The position numbers were made by a program, and so were the translations under genes. Positions 17,165-26,364 of a stretch of 64,000 bases of DNA are shown here, piece by piece. Each line of letters opens with the position of its first letter. Position 1 is the stretch's first letter. This DNA comes from Bradyrhizobium stylosanthis (lineage in GTDB: Bacteria; Pseudomonadota; Alphaproteobacteria; Rhizobiales; Xanthobacteraceae). The DNA is taken from contig NZ_LVEM01000001.1 in the NCBI RefSeq assembly GCF_001641335.1, forward strand, positions 1,214,580 through 1,278,579, in the 5' to 3' direction. Below the pieces are notes generated by a model. It was not told the DNA's origin, ran no database searches, and saw nothing but the letters and a program-made list of their open reading frames with translations.

Positions 17165-17236
17165 CTACGCGCGCACGCCTCCCCGGGCCCCTGGGGCCGT
17201 GGTGGTTTTGGTCGTGCGTTTGGTGGTCGTGAACAT
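17165..17236 (-). CDS. Threonine-rich leader peptide of asd
   Basis: A 23-codon frame starts with ATG at 17236 and ends with TAG at 17165. Its first 13 codons encode M-F-T-T-T-K-R-T-T-K-T-T-T, that is eight threonine codons (ACG or ACC) among eleven. The remaining codons are Gly/Ala/Arg-rich and overlap a GGCCCCTGGGGCC palindrome (17186-17198) that can form an early pause hairpin. A promoter lies immediately upstream and a terminator immediately downstream, then asd. The design matches E. coli thrL, with threonine alone rather than threonine plus isoleucine. Codons and signals are seen; the regulatory role is inferred. Confidence 0.75.
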   Translation of the reverse strand: MFTTTKRTTKTTTAPGARGGVRA

Positions 17237-17243
17237 GGTGCGC

Positions 17244-17272
17244 CTTATGCGGGAGAGTCTGGCCCCCGTCAA
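17244..17272 (-). promoter_or_regulatory. Sigma-70-type promoter of the asd leader transcript
   Basis: The minus strand shows TTGACG (17272-17267), a 17-base spacer and CATAAG (17249-17244). Seven bases then separate the -10 from the leader-peptide ATG, so transcription would begin at or within a base or two of that ATG. The leader would therefore be leaderless, as reported for trpL in Sinorhizobium. An AAGG overlaps the -10 and would not be transcribed. Confidence 0.55.
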
Positions 17273-17311
17273 TGGCTTTTCGGCGGGAATGTGGCCGCGA
17301 GCGACCCGCCG

Positions 17312-17917
17312 TTATTTGGCGCGGGCGCCCGGCGGCTCCAGGATGACTTCCTTGAGGTCGTCGCCGCTGATCACGACGATGGCGAAGCTGAGCCGGCCGC
17401 CCTCGCGCACGAGGCCGCCGCTGATCGCCTTGCCCGAGGCTGCGCGCTCGGCGACGCGCACGGCATCGGCAAGGCGGTGCCTGATCGCGCCGAGCGCTGC
17501 GAGATTGCTGCGATCGTCGTGGTCGAGCTCGGCGAGGGGGAGGGCGGCTTCCCCGCCCACGAGCTCGCCGGTCGCGGCATTGATGGTGTGGCGCCAGATC
17601 CGGTCGTTGTGCAGGGTCTTCACCCGGTAGACCGGCACGCCCGAGGCGCCGTCGAAACTCACATCGGCGGTGGTGGCGCCGGCATGGCGGGCTTCCGCGA
17701 TGGCCATGGCCTGACTGATCGTGATCGACGACGAGCGGAATCGTTCGATCTCGCGGCTCACCGCTTGGCGATCGGCCTCGGCGTCACCATCTGCCTCGCT
17801 GTGGAGGGCGGTGGGTGTGCTTCCGGCCGAAACGATCGCCTGCGCCGGCGCTGCGACGAGCAACGTCGACAGCGCGGCAGCGAATAACGTCCAGGCGTGT
17901 TGTCGTGCTGCCTTCAT
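17312..17917 (-). CDS. Exported PepSY-domain protein
   Basis: This 201-residue protein starts at an ATG at 17917 with a signal peptide (MKAARQHAWTLFAAALSTLL, cleavage after AQA). Two PepSY-like units can be seen, around ISQAMAIAEARHAGATTADVS/PVYRVKTLHNDRIW and ALGAIRHRLADAVRVAERA/RLSFAIVVISGDDLKEVILE. PepSY units are thought to bind peptides or modulate proteases in the periplasm. Its promoter overlaps the 19-bp palindrome at 18088-18106, linking it to the TetR gene just upstream. It is followed by the separate asd leader promoter. Confidence 0.85.
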   Translation of the reverse strand: MKAARQHAWTLFAAALSTLLVAAPAQAIVSAGSTPTALHSEADGDAEADRQAVSREIERFRSSSITISQAMAIAEARHAGATTADVSFDGASGVPVYRVKTLHNDRIWRHTINAATGELVGGEAALPLAELDHDDRSNLAALGAIRHRLADAVRVAERAASGKAISGGLVREGGRLSFAIVVISGDDLKEVILEPPGARAK

Positions 17918-18087
17918 GCTCGAAACCCTCGGCCAGCGAGTGTGCCGGATGATCGTAAAGATTTCACGGCCGGCCTTGGGCAAGGCCGGCCGCGGAGCGT
18001 CGTAGCAGGTTGTGCCCGCCGCGGCGTTCGAAACAGCACGGTCCTCTTTGGGGCTGGTGAAAAAGCGGACCGTACCGGTTCATAACT

Positions 18088-18106
18088 AAACCATACCGTA
18101 TCGTTT
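18088..18106 (-). promoter_or_regulatory. TetR-type operator within the PepSY-gene promoter
   Basis: AAACCATACCGTATCGTTT is a perfect interrupted palindrome AAAC-N-ATAC-N-GTAT-N-GTTT. On the minus strand it sits between TTGACC (18118-18113) and TATGGT (18095-18090), a -35/-10 pair with a 17-base spacer, so a bound repressor would block the promoter. A near copy lies at 20316-20334 before the patatin gene. The TetR gene at 18168-18926 lies between the two sites. Confidence 0.7.
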
Positions 18107-18167
18107 TATTTCGGTCAACGACGTGGCGCCGTTCCCCGCGGGGAAAGATCGCAAGCTCACGGAATTG

Positions 18168-18926
18168 TCAGCGCGACCGGCGGCGCCGCGGCGTGGCCTT
18201 GGGCGCGTCTTTGGGCAGGTCCTGGACGCGGTCGGCCGGACCCAGCGCGCCGGCCAGGAACAGCTTGATGGCGGCGCGCATCCGCTTTTCCGCGGCCTTC
18301 ATCTCGAGCGCCATCCCGAACGTCGCCATGCGGTGGGTATGGCCGACGACGACGTCGAGGAACACTTCCGCTGCGATCGTCGTGTCCTCGAGGTCGAGCG
18401 CGCCCTGCGCCACCAGATGGTCGAAGAAGCGCGCGGTGGTGGCGACCGCCTTGAGCCAGCCTTCCTCCTTGCCGAGCTTGGCGACGTCGGGGAAGTTGAT
18501 GGCCTGTGACGTCATCATGCGGCTGAAGGCGACGGCATCGGGCCCGCAGGTGAAGGTCAGCATTTCGCGCCCGATCTCGACCAGCCGCTGCTCGACGGAA
18601 ATGTCCGAGGCGCTGGAGAGCTGCGTTTCGGCTGCTGCGGAAAGAGGCGCAAGCCAGCGCTCGATTTCGCGCCGGAGCACGGCGGCAAACAGGCCGCGCT
18701 TGTCGCCATAGCGGGAATAGACGGTCGGCTTGCTCACGCGCGCCGCCTCCGCGACGGCGTCGAGCGAGGTGGCGTCGAAACCGCGGTCCAGGAACAGGCG
18801 GGTGGCGACCTCGATCAGCCGCTGGTCGCGTTCGATGGCGGCGGTCTTGGTCGGCCGGCCGCCGCGCGATTTCGGCACCTCGCGCCGCGGCGATGCCGAT
18901 CTTGTCCTGGTCGCAGTCAATCCCAT
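18168..18926 (-). CDS. TetR-family transcriptional regulator
   Basis: A protein of 252 residues. After a basic N-terminal tail (SRGGRPTKTAAIERDQRLIE) comes the TetR helix-turn-helix (ATRLFLDRGFDATSLDAVAE and AARVSKPTVYSRYGDKRGLF, roughly residues 42-80). An all-helical ligand-binding domain of the AefR-like C-terminal type follows, then a very basic tail ending PRRRRSR. The start at 18926 has an AGGA upstream; 18956 is an alternative. It lies about 130 bp after the patatin gene in the same direction and probably controls that gene and the PepSY gene through shared palindromes. The ligand is unknown. Confidence 0.9.
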   Translation of the reverse strand: MGLTATRTRSASPRREVPKSRGGRPTKTAAIERDQRLIEVATRLFLDRGFDATSLDAVAEAARVSKPTVYSRYGDKRGLFAAVLRREIERWLAPLSAAAETQLSSASDISVEQRLVEIGREMLTFTCGPDAVAFSRMMTSQAINFPDVAKLGKEEGWLKAVATTARFFDHLVAQGALDLEDTTIAAEVFLDVVVGHTHRMATFGMALEMKAAEKRMRAAIKLFLAGALGPADRVQDLPKDAPKATPRRRRSR

Positions 18927-19056
18927 GCCCAATGATTCCTGCGCGTTTCCTGTCATTCGCTCTATATCGCGCAGGAGCCGGGGCGTCATCGCGAATCTGG
19001 CCGAACTGGCCGTATCGTCAACGGTCTCGATACGACCTCGTTCCGTTACGGCGGGG

Positions 19057-20241
19057 TCACGGCAGCGTCGAGGTCCAGGCCTGGCCGGACGCGGCCTTCT
19101 CATATCCGTACTGGTAGAGCGCCCGCATATAGCCGGTGTCGAACCCTTCCGACGGCGGCGCGGGATAGTCGCGCGCGATATAGGAGAGGTGGAAGCCCAG
19201 GCGGTTGCGCTTGGCGAAATCGTAGGTCGAGAAGATGATCGAGCGGGTCTGCGACTGCGTGATCGCCGACAGGCTGCGCGAGGCGACGTCGATGGTGCTG
19301 TTGGACACCAGCTCGAAATTGCGCTCGATCTTCTTGTTGACGAGGATGTAGATGTCCATCCGCGCGCTGCCTGGCAGGCGGCTGCCCTGGAACAGCAGCG
19401 CGTCCGGCAACGTCAGCACCGGCGCCGTCACGCCGCCGTCGACATGCATCTCCTGGAATTTGCGGCCCTGGCCCTCGGCGTCGATCATGATCGGCGGAAA
19501 CACCAGCGGAATACTGGCGGAGGCCGCCATCACGTCGCGAAACAGCTTGAGCGCCTCGGGCGTGCCGACGGCTGCGATCTTGCCCATGTCCCAGATCGCG
19601 GTGCGCTGGGTGTCCAGATCGGTCGTCACGATCAGCAACCTGCGGCCCTTGGCGTTCTCGCGCGCGACCTGCGCCATGATCTCGGGCCCGACATAGCGGG
19701 CGACGAGCTCGCGCAGCCGCGTGTTGCCGAACAGGCCGGATCCGAACAGCACGCGCATGATGCTGGGATCGTTCAGGAGGCTTTCCGCGATGCCGCTGGT
19801 GTAGACGTCCTTCAGCGTGTCGTCATATTGCGAGCCGAGAAACGCGAAAGGCGCGATCAGCCCGCCGGTGCTGACGCCCGAGACGACCGTGAAGGTGGGG
19901 CGGGTTCTGGCCGCGGTCCAACCATTGAGCACGCCGACGCCGTAGGCACCATCGGCGCCGCCGCCGGAGAGCGCCAGATAGGTCTTCGTCGCGGTGCTGG
20001 TGTCCTTCTCGAAGCTGAACTTCGTGACCGGCTCGTCGGCGTAGCGCCTGAGGCCGTCGATATCGAGCACGCGCGAGGCCTGGGCTTCGGCGGCCGTGTA
20101 GGGCGTGCGGGGCAGGGAAGTGCAGGCGCCGAGCGCCAGCCCCAGGGACAGGACCAGGAGCCCGGTCAGGCGGACACCTGCGTGCCTGATCCGGCCGCGC
20201 GAGGCGCCGGAGATTTCAGTCGAACTTGAAAGGGAAGGCAT
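19057..20241 (-). CDS. Patatin-like phospholipase lipoprotein
   Basis: This 394-residue protein carries a lipoprotein signal (lipobox LALGAC, lipidated Cys40). The patatin domain has the oxyanion motif SGGGADGAYG (residues 92-101), the nucleophile Ser124 in GVSTG and the catalytic Asp268 in HVDGG, so both members of the Ser-Asp dyad are present and it should be an active acyl hydrolase. Attached to the membrane, it may act on lipids or lipidic effectors. The ATG at 20241 is preferred to a TTG at 20265. A promoter with an embedded TetR-type palindrome lies upstream (20316-20334). Confidence 0.92.
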   Translation of the reverse strand: MPSLSSSTEISGASRGRIRHAGVRLTGLLVLSLGLALGACTSLPRTPYTAAEAQASRVLDIDGLRRYADEPVTKFSFEKDTSTATKTYLALSGGGADGAYGVGVLNGWTAARTRPTFTVVSGVSTGGLIAPFAFLGSQYDDTLKDVYTSGIAESLLNDPSIMRVLFGSGLFGNTRLRELVARYVGPEIMAQVARENAKGRRLLIVTTDLDTQRTAIWDMGKIAAVGTPEALKLFRDVMAASASIPLVFPPIMIDAEGQGRKFQEMHVDGGVTAPVLTLPDALLFQGSRLPGSARMDIYILVNKKIERNFELVSNSTIDVASRSLSAITQSQTRSIIFSTYDFAKRNRLGFHLSYIARDYPAPPSEGFDTGYMRALYQYGYEKAASGQAWTSTLP

Positions 20242-20315
20242 TGTCGGTGGCTGGCGATCACGCAAATACTGCCGCCGGCAAAGTCACCGCGGCATCTCGT
20301 CCAGCCCCCACGGTA

Positions 20316-20334
20316 AAACTACACTGTATCGTTT
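20316..20334 (-). promoter_or_regulatory. TetR-type operator upstream of the patatin gene
   Basis: AAACTACACTGTATCGTTT matches the site at 18088-18106 in 16 of 19 positions and keeps the AAAC-N-AyAC-N-GTAT-N-GTTT symmetry with one deviation. Both copies continue into TATTT. On the minus strand it overlaps TTGCCA (20344-20339), a 17-base spacer and TAGTTT (20321-20316), a plausible promoter for the patatin and TetR genes. Confidence 0.65.
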
Positions 20335-20446
20335 TATTTGGCAAGCCGCGGGAACACCGAGCCGCGCGTCAAATCTGTCCCACTCTGAGGCAGTGGAGGG
20401 TCCGAGCGGGTTGATCGGTCTCGCCTGACACGCAATAAGCACCGCC

Positions 20447-21595
20447 ATGAATCCTTCTGATAGCAGCCTACCAAACCATTTCGAACTGCTCGGCACCGAT
20501 GGCGCCGCTCGCACCGGGCGCCTGACCACACCGCACGGCGTTGTGCGCACGCCGGCCTTCATGCCGGTCGGCACCGCCGGCGCGATGAAGGGTATGCACT
20601 GGCGCGAAGTGCGCGACGCCGGCGCCGACATCGTGCTCGGCAACACCTATCATTTGATGCTGCGCCCCGGCGCGGAGCGGATCGCCGCGCTCGGCGGCTT
20701 GCAGAGATTCACCGGCTGGAACGGCCCGATGCTGACGGATTCCGGTGGTTTCCAGGTGATGTCGCTGGCTGATTTGCGCAAGGTCAGCGAGCACGCCGTT
20801 ACCTTTCGCTCGCATATCGACGGCGCCAAGGTCGAACTGTCGCCGGAGCGCTCGATCGAGGTGCAGCGCTATCTCGGCTCCGACATCGCCATGCAGATGG
20901 ACGAATGCGTGCGGCTTCCCGCCGAGCGCGACGACATCGACCGCGCCATGCGGCTGTCGTTGCGCTGGGCCGAGCGCTCCAAGCGCGCCTTCGAGAGCGC
21001 GCCCGACGGCTACATGCTGTTCGGCATCGTGCAGGGCGGCGACATCCCGCAGCTTCGTCACGCCAGCGCCCAGGGCCTCGTGGAGATCGGCTTCCATGGT
21101 TACGCGATCGGCGGCCTTGCCGTCGGCGAGCCGCAGGCGGTGATGCTGGCGATGATCGACGAGACCGCGCCGCTGCTGCCGCAGGAGCGGCCGCGCTATC
21201 TGATGGGCGTCGGCACGCCCGACGACATCCTCGAAGCGGTGAAGCGCGGCATCGACATGTTCGATTGCGTGATGCCGACGCGCAATGGCCGGCATGGCGT
21301 TGCCTTCACCCGTTTCGGTCAGGTGAACTTGCGCAACGCACGCCACGCCGACGATCCGCGTCCGCTCGACGCGGAAAGTCCATGGCCGTCGACGCGCAAC
21401 TACGCGCGCGCCTACCTGCATCATCTCGTCAAGGCGGGCGAGACGCTGGGGGCGATGCTGCTGTCCGAGATCAATATCGCTTACTACCAGTCCCTGATGC
21501 AGGGCATCAGGGACGCGATCGCACACGGAACGTTCGACGAGTTCTACCAGCGTACGCGTGAGGACTGGGCGAGGGGCGATATCGCCCCGCGCTGA
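20447..21595 (+). CDS. tgt: Queuine tRNA-ribosyltransferase
   Basis: Tgt exchanges guanine 34 for preQ1 in GUN-anticodon tRNAs. The 382-residue protein keeps the general acid/base Asp98 ([13 protein letters not shown]), the nucleophile Asp273 ([17 protein letters not shown]) and the substrate loop GGLAVGEP. However, the zinc-binding part is changed: where E. coli has C-D-C-Y-T-C, this protein has S-P-W-P-S-T (residues 311-316), and the histidine ligand is also absent (SEINIAYYQ). Structure there must be held without Zn. QueA, the next enzyme, is at 14785-15858. Confidence 0.95.
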   Translation: MNPSDSSLPNHFELLGTDGAARTGRLTTPHGVVRTPAFMPVGTAGAMKGMHWREVRDAGADIVLGNTYHLMLRPGAERIAALGGLQRFTGWNGPMLTDSGGFQVMSLADLRKVSEHAVTFRSHIDGAKVELSPERSIEVQRYLGSDIAMQMDECVRLPAERDDIDRAMRLSLRWAERSKRAFESAPDGYMLFGIVQGGDIPQLRHASAQGLVEIGFHGYAIGGLAVGEPQAVMLAMIDETAPLLPQERPRYLMGVGTPDDILEAVKRGIDMFDCVMPTRNGRHGVAFTRFGQVNLRNARHADDPRPLDAESPWPSTRNYARAYLHHLVKAGETLGAMLLSEINIAYYQSLMQGIRDAIAHGTFDEFYQRTREDWARGDIAPR

Positions 21596-21609
21596 TCACG
21601 TGCGCAACG

Positions 21610-21828
21610 TCAATTGCAGACGATCCGCTGCTTGACGGCGTGCTTGGTGACAAAGCCGTAGCCGCAATTGTCGCAGGTCCAGAGGTAGCTGATCATGTGG
21701 TCCGAGACGTAAGCGGATGCTTCAGCGGCGACCATGGAGTCGGCGCAGACGGGACAGGTGGGCAACTCGCTGCAACGCGGATCGCGGGTGTGCGCGACGG
21801 TCGACAACACTTCAGCAACTGCTGACAT
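21610..21828 (-). CDS. Small zinc-ribbon-like protein
   Basis: A protein of 72 residues with two Cys pairs, CPVC (residues 25-28) and CDNC (52-55), spaced as in a small zinc ribbon, and a basic C-terminus (KHAVKQRIVCN). The ATG at 21828 is preceded by GGGAGG at a good distance. There is no signal peptide. Function unknown; it may bind nucleic acid or a protein partner. It is convergent to tgt. Confidence 0.75.
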   Translation of the reverse strand: MSAVAEVLSTVAHTRDPRCSELPTCPVCADSMVAAEASAYVSDHMISYLWTCDNCGYGFVTKHAVKQRIVCN

Positions 21829-22032
21829 CGTGGTGACCTCCCTGCTTTAAGACGGAAGTCTAACATAAGCAGAAGCCGTTGACGAGGTCGCAACACAAAA
21901 GCGTTGGCTTTTCTAAAATTCGTCTCACCTTGGCGTGTTCTGCCGCTGTTTCGCTCTCGCTATTGCAGCGCAAACAATCCGTGTGCGTTGCGGGAGTCCG
22001 AGGCGCATTGCGTCACACGTCGTGACGCTTCG

Positions 22033-23142
22033 TCATTGCGCCGCGCGCTGCCGGCCGAGTGCCGGCGCGAGAGCAGCCGGCTTGCTGCGGTCTGAACGAA
22101 GCATGCGTCCAAACGCGATCCAGGGTTTCTCGACGAGCGAATGTGACAGCCAGCTGACAAAAATCGATGATGCGACGACCGCGGCGACAAAGGCGAACCA
22201 TGCCAGCGGGCCATCGCCAAGCCAGGCGTAACGGTGCACCCAGACCATTGCGAACGGCGACAGCAGGTAGACCGAATAGCTGATCAGGCCGACGAAGGCG
22301 ACCGGGCGCCAGGCCATCCTCTCGCCGAATGCGGCAAACACGATGAAGACGAGGGCGGCGCAGACATAGGCCGCACCGATCGAATAGCTGTAGAAGAAAT
22401 TGTCCTCATACGTCCCGCCATAGCGCCTGCTGGCCAGCGCGATCGCGAAGACGGCGTACAGCGCCGTGCATATGGCGACATGCCGCCACCGCAGCGATCC
22501 GCCGATGACGGTATCGCGAACGATCTTGCCGAGGAACATCGCCGAAAGGTTCAGCGCGACCTCCATCATGATCCAGGCCGCCCTGTTCTCGACCAGGACA
22601 GCCACCGCGATACCGGCGAATGCGGTTGCAACGACGATGGCGATGGCGGTGGAGCGCCGGTTCAGCAGTCCTGCCGCAAACAGAACGATGCAGACCACGT
22701 AGAACAGCAGCTCGATCGTCAGTGTCCAGTAGAAGTCCCAGAGGTGAGGGACCTCCAGGAACGACTGCAGCATCGTGAGGTTCACGGCGATCTGCGCCAG
22801 CGAATAGGTCTTGGATTCGACCAGCAGCATCGTGACCAGGCCCAGCGCGATCGAGGCCCAGTAGGCCGGGTAGAGCCGGAAGAAACGACTGACCGAGAAG
22901 TCGTTCACAGGAGATGCGCTGGCGGGAAAACTGAAGGGGATGACGAAGCCAGAGACGAAGAAGAACAGCACCACGCCGAAGCGGCCGAAATTCATGTAGT
23001 AGCCGATCGCGTCGTGAAAGACCGCGTGATAACCGCCGGTCGGGTGCTCCCGCACGATCACCTCGAGCGCATGCTGGATCACCACCGACAGGACGGCGAT
23101 ACCGCGCAGCGTATCGATGAAGGCGAGCCGTTGATGCATCAT
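22033..23142 (-). CDS. Acyltransferase-3 family membrane protein
   Basis: This protein of 369 residues belongs to the integral-membrane acyltransferases (OafA/ExoZ/NodX type) that add acetyl or other acyl groups to sugars. The N-terminal signature RLAFIDTLRGIAVLSVVIQHA contains the catalytic-type histidine, followed by FFFVSGFVIPFSF and SRFFRLYPAYW; about ten membrane segments are visible. Two adjacent ATGs (23142 and 23139) could start it. No glycan-synthesis gene is adjacent, so its substrate cannot be named. Confidence 0.9.
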   Translation of the reverse strand: MMHQRLAFIDTLRGIAVLSVVIQHALEVIVREHPTGGYHAVFHDAIGYYMNFGRFGVVLFFFVSGFVIPFSFPASASPVNDFSVSRFFRLYPAYWASIALGLVTMLLVESKTYSLAQIAVNLTMLQSFLEVPHLWDFYWTLTIELLFYVVCIVLFAAGLLNRRSTAIAIVVATAFAGIAVAVLVENRAAWIMMEVALNLSAMFLGKIVRDTVIGGSLRWRHVAICTALYAVFAIALASRRYGGTYEDNFFYSYSIGAAYVCAALVFIVFAAFGERMAWRPVAFVGLISYSVYLLSPFAMVWVHRYAWLGDGPLAWFAFVAAVVASSIFVSWLSHSLVEKPWIAFGRMLRSDRSKPAALAPALGRQRAAQ

Positions 23143-23494
23143 GCGTTCTCTGCCGCTTCCGCCTCCGTCCCATGACCGGATCGGCCGGGCGGCACCCCGA
23201 CCGCGGTCAGCCGGCCGGACGTCGCCTGTCGGGGGATATCCGGCTGAGACACAAGCGGGGATCAGGAGGCTGGACGCTGCCGGCAGTTCAGCACGGCAAT
23301 CGTGAACAGATTGACAACGCACGACAGGGTGGTGCGCCCCCAAGCCAGGGGGGGTGGAACGGCCTGGCGGGTCACATGATTTTGCTGGGAGGCGGGTTCC
23401 GGGCGGGCCGTATTGCCGCTTGCGTGTCGCCGCCAGCTGTCTGTAACTGCAAGGCAGCTGCGACAGCGGTGAAAATTGTCGCCAGAGGGAGTCC
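23143..23494. other. Intergenic region between acyltransferase and cysK
   Basis: The 352-bp divergent gap holds no convincing gene. It has a GC hairpin (CCCCC-6-GGGGG near 23337-23354) and a CAGCTG/CAGCTG inverted pair near 23440-23460 that could form stem-loops in the cysK leader. I could not match these to a known riboswitch class. Confidence 0.4.
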
Positions 23495-24475
<981 letters not shown>

Positions 24476-24478
24476 CCC

Positions 24479-24718
24479 ATGGCGGATCAACCGAGGCGGC
24501 CGCGCACGCTGGGAGACGCGCGGACCGAGGCCGAGGCGGCGTTCAAGAAGGTGACGGCCAAGGTCGCCGCGCCGCCGCCGAAGCAGAATGCCGTCCCCGG
24601 CATCAAGGAGCAGGTCACGCTGCGCCTCGACCAGGACGTGCTGGAGTTTTTCCAGCAAGGCGGACCCGGCTGGCAAGACCGCATCAACGAGGCGCTGCGA
24701 AAGGCGGCGGGCAAGTAG
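24479..24718 (+). CDS. BrnA-like antitoxin family protein, no toxin nearby
   Basis: A protein of 79 residues ending in the pattern KEQVTLRLDQDVLEFFQQGG and PGWQDRINEALRKAAGK. This is the ribbon-helix-helix-like C-terminus of BrnA (DUF4415) antitoxins, which bind their own promoter and a BrnT toxin. No BrnT-like gene lies next to it. The gene starts three bases after cysK, so it may be a solitary regulator or a domesticated antitoxin. Confidence 0.75.
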   Translation: MADQPRRPRTLGDARTEAEAAFKKVTAKVAAPPPKQNAVPGIKEQVTLRLDQDVLEFFQQGGPGWQDRINEALRKAAGK

Positions 24719-24763
24719 GCGCGGCTGCCAAGGGCGCGCCGAAAGCCGGCGCACGAGCGAAAC

Positions 24764-25516
24764 TCAGAGGACCTGCGACAGGAACCGCTGCGTGCGCTCG
24801 TCCTTGGCCGCCGTGAACAGGACGTCCGGCGGCCCGTGCTCGACGATCACACCGCGATCGGTGAAGTAGACGTGGTCGGCGACTTCGCGGGCGAAGTTCA
24901 TTTCGTGGGTCACGAGGATGCACGTCATGCCATCCTCGGCGAGCTCCCGGATCGTCACCAGAACCTCCTTGACCGTTTCCGGATCGAGGGCGGCGGTCAC
25001 TTCGTCGAACAGCATGATGTCCGGTCGCATCGCCAGCGATCGGGCGATTGCCACGCGCTGCTGCTGTCCGCCCGATAGCTCGCCCGGATAGGTGTCCTCC
25101 TTGCCCGCGAGCCGCACCTTGGCGAGCAGCGCCCGGGCGCGCGCTTCGACCTCGGCGCGCTTCTGGCCGAGAACATGGATCGGCGCCATCATCACGTTCT
25201 GCAGCGCGGTCCTGTGCGGGAAGAGGTTGTACTGCTGAAACACCATCCCGACCTTGCGACGCAGCGCGAGCTTGTCGAGCCTGGGGTCGGTAACCTCGAT
25301 GCCCTCGATCTGAATGCTGCCCGATGTGATTGGCTGAAGCGCGTTGATGCAGCGGATCAGCGTGGATTTCCCCGATCCGGACGGGCCGATGATACAGATC
25401 ACCTCACCTTTTCTGACCGACAGGCTGATGCCTTTCAGAACCTCGAGGGCACCGAACGACTTTCTGACGTCGACGCATTGGACGATGGGCTGATCCGGAG
25501 TCCAGCTCGTGGCCAT
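24764..25516 (-). CDS. Polar amino acid ABC transporter, ATP-binding protein
   Basis: This 250-residue ATPase powers the ABC importer encoded upstream. It shows Walker A (GPSGSGKST), the signature LSGGQQQR, Walker B (IMLFDEVTAALDPE) and the switch histidine (LVTHEMNF). It is closest to the GlnQ/HisP type for polar amino acids. The ATG at 25516 is preceded by GAGGAAG and lies 11 bp after the stop of the second permease. A much longer open frame extends upstream but reads through the permease in another frame. Confidence 0.95.
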   Translation of the reverse strand: MATSWTPDQPIVQCVDVRKSFGALEVLKGISLSVRKGEVICIIGPSGSGKSTLIRCINALQPITSGSIQIEGIEVTDPRLDKLALRRKVGMVFQQYNLFPHRTALQNVMMAPIHVLGQKRAEVEARARALLAKVRLAGKEDTYPGELSGGQQQRVAIARSLAMRPDIMLFDEVTAALDPETVKEVLVTIRELAEDGMTCILVTHEMNFAREVADHVYFTDRGVIVEHGPPDVLFTAAKDERTQRFLSQVL

Positions 25517-25527
25517 GCTCTGCTTCC

Positions 25528-26364
25528 TCAGCGTACGCGGAACCGACGCTCGAGACGAGCGGTCCAGAGGTTGATCGGATAACAGTAGAGAAAGAAGCAC
25601 AGCAGCGCGAAACCGTAGAGCGGTGCGAACAGCTCCGGCCTGCCGCCTTCCGCGGCGTGGACCTGCGCCGTCAGGGTGAGCATTTCCGAGACGCCCACGA
25701 TCGATGCCAGCACCGTCGACATTGCGACGATGGCATAGATGTTCATCCAGGGCGGCAGCATGCGCTTGATGCATTGCGGCAGCATGATCAGCCACATGGT
25801 CTGGCGCCGCGTGAAGGAAAGCGACTCCGCCGCCTCCCATTGCGTCGATGGAATGGAGCGGACGGCTCCGCGCACGACCTCTGCGACATTGGCCATGACG
25901 GGCAGGGCGAAGCCCACGGTCGCCTTGATCCAGTCCGGCAAGGGGATGGTCGTCTTGAACAGCGTGATCTGGAACGGCACCAGAAACATCACGAAGAACA
26001 GCAGCACCAGCCAGGGCGCGTTGCGGAAGAATTGTGTGACGAGCCAGCTGACGGCCGCGAGCAGCCGGGACTCCGACAACAAAGCGAGACCCAGGCCAAG
26101 CCCGGCGATGGTCCCGAGCAGCATGGCCAGCAGGGAGATCAGGATGTTGAAGGCGAACCCGCGCAGCAGAAGCGGCGACCATTTTACGATGACTTGCAGC
26201 GGCGACAGTGTCGTCGGTCCGGCCTGCGCCCATGCGGTGGATGCGGCCATGATGGCACAGAAGCAGAGGATCGCGGCCGGCAGCGGGCCGATCCGGACGG
26301 ACATCCGGGCCGGTGCGGGACGATACGGCAGAAGGACGGCCAGCCTGTGTCCGGTTGTCTTCAT
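25528..26364 (-). CDS. Polar amino acid ABC transporter, permease 2
   Basis: A permease of 278 residues with a long N-terminal segment, then the HisM/GlnP-type domain. The EAA loop is QWEAAESLSFTRRQTMWLIMLPQ, and membrane segments include FAFNILISLLAMLLGTIAGL and LYGFALLCFFLYCYPINLWT. It pairs with permease 1 to form the channel. The ATG at 26364 overlaps the stop of permease 1 (ATGA), showing translational coupling. Confidence 0.93.
   Translation of the reverse strand: MKTTGHRLAVLLPYRPAPARMSVRIGPLPAAILCFCAIMAASTAWAQAGPTTLSPLQVIVKWSPLLLRGFAFNILISLLAMLLGTIAGLGLGLALLSESRLLAAVSWLVTQFFRNAPWLVLLFFVMFLVPFQITLFKTTIPLPDWIKATVGFALPVMANVAEVVRGAVRSIPSTQWEAAESLSFTRRQTMWLIMLPQCIKRMLPPWMNIYAIVAMSTVLASIVGVSEMLTLTAQVHAAEGGRPELFAPLYGFALLCFFLYCYPINLWTARLERRFRVR

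Noticed and set aside
17199..17630. Plus-strand frame starting with a Val/Leu-rich stretch opposite the asd leader
   Set aside because: It is the mirror of the threonine codons. The terminator's T-run and the downstream gene are on the minus strand, so only the minus-strand reading makes sense.
23143..23494. Riboswitch upstream of cysK
   Set aside because: Some stem-loops exist but I could not match a conserved core of any SAM, serC-type or other known class.
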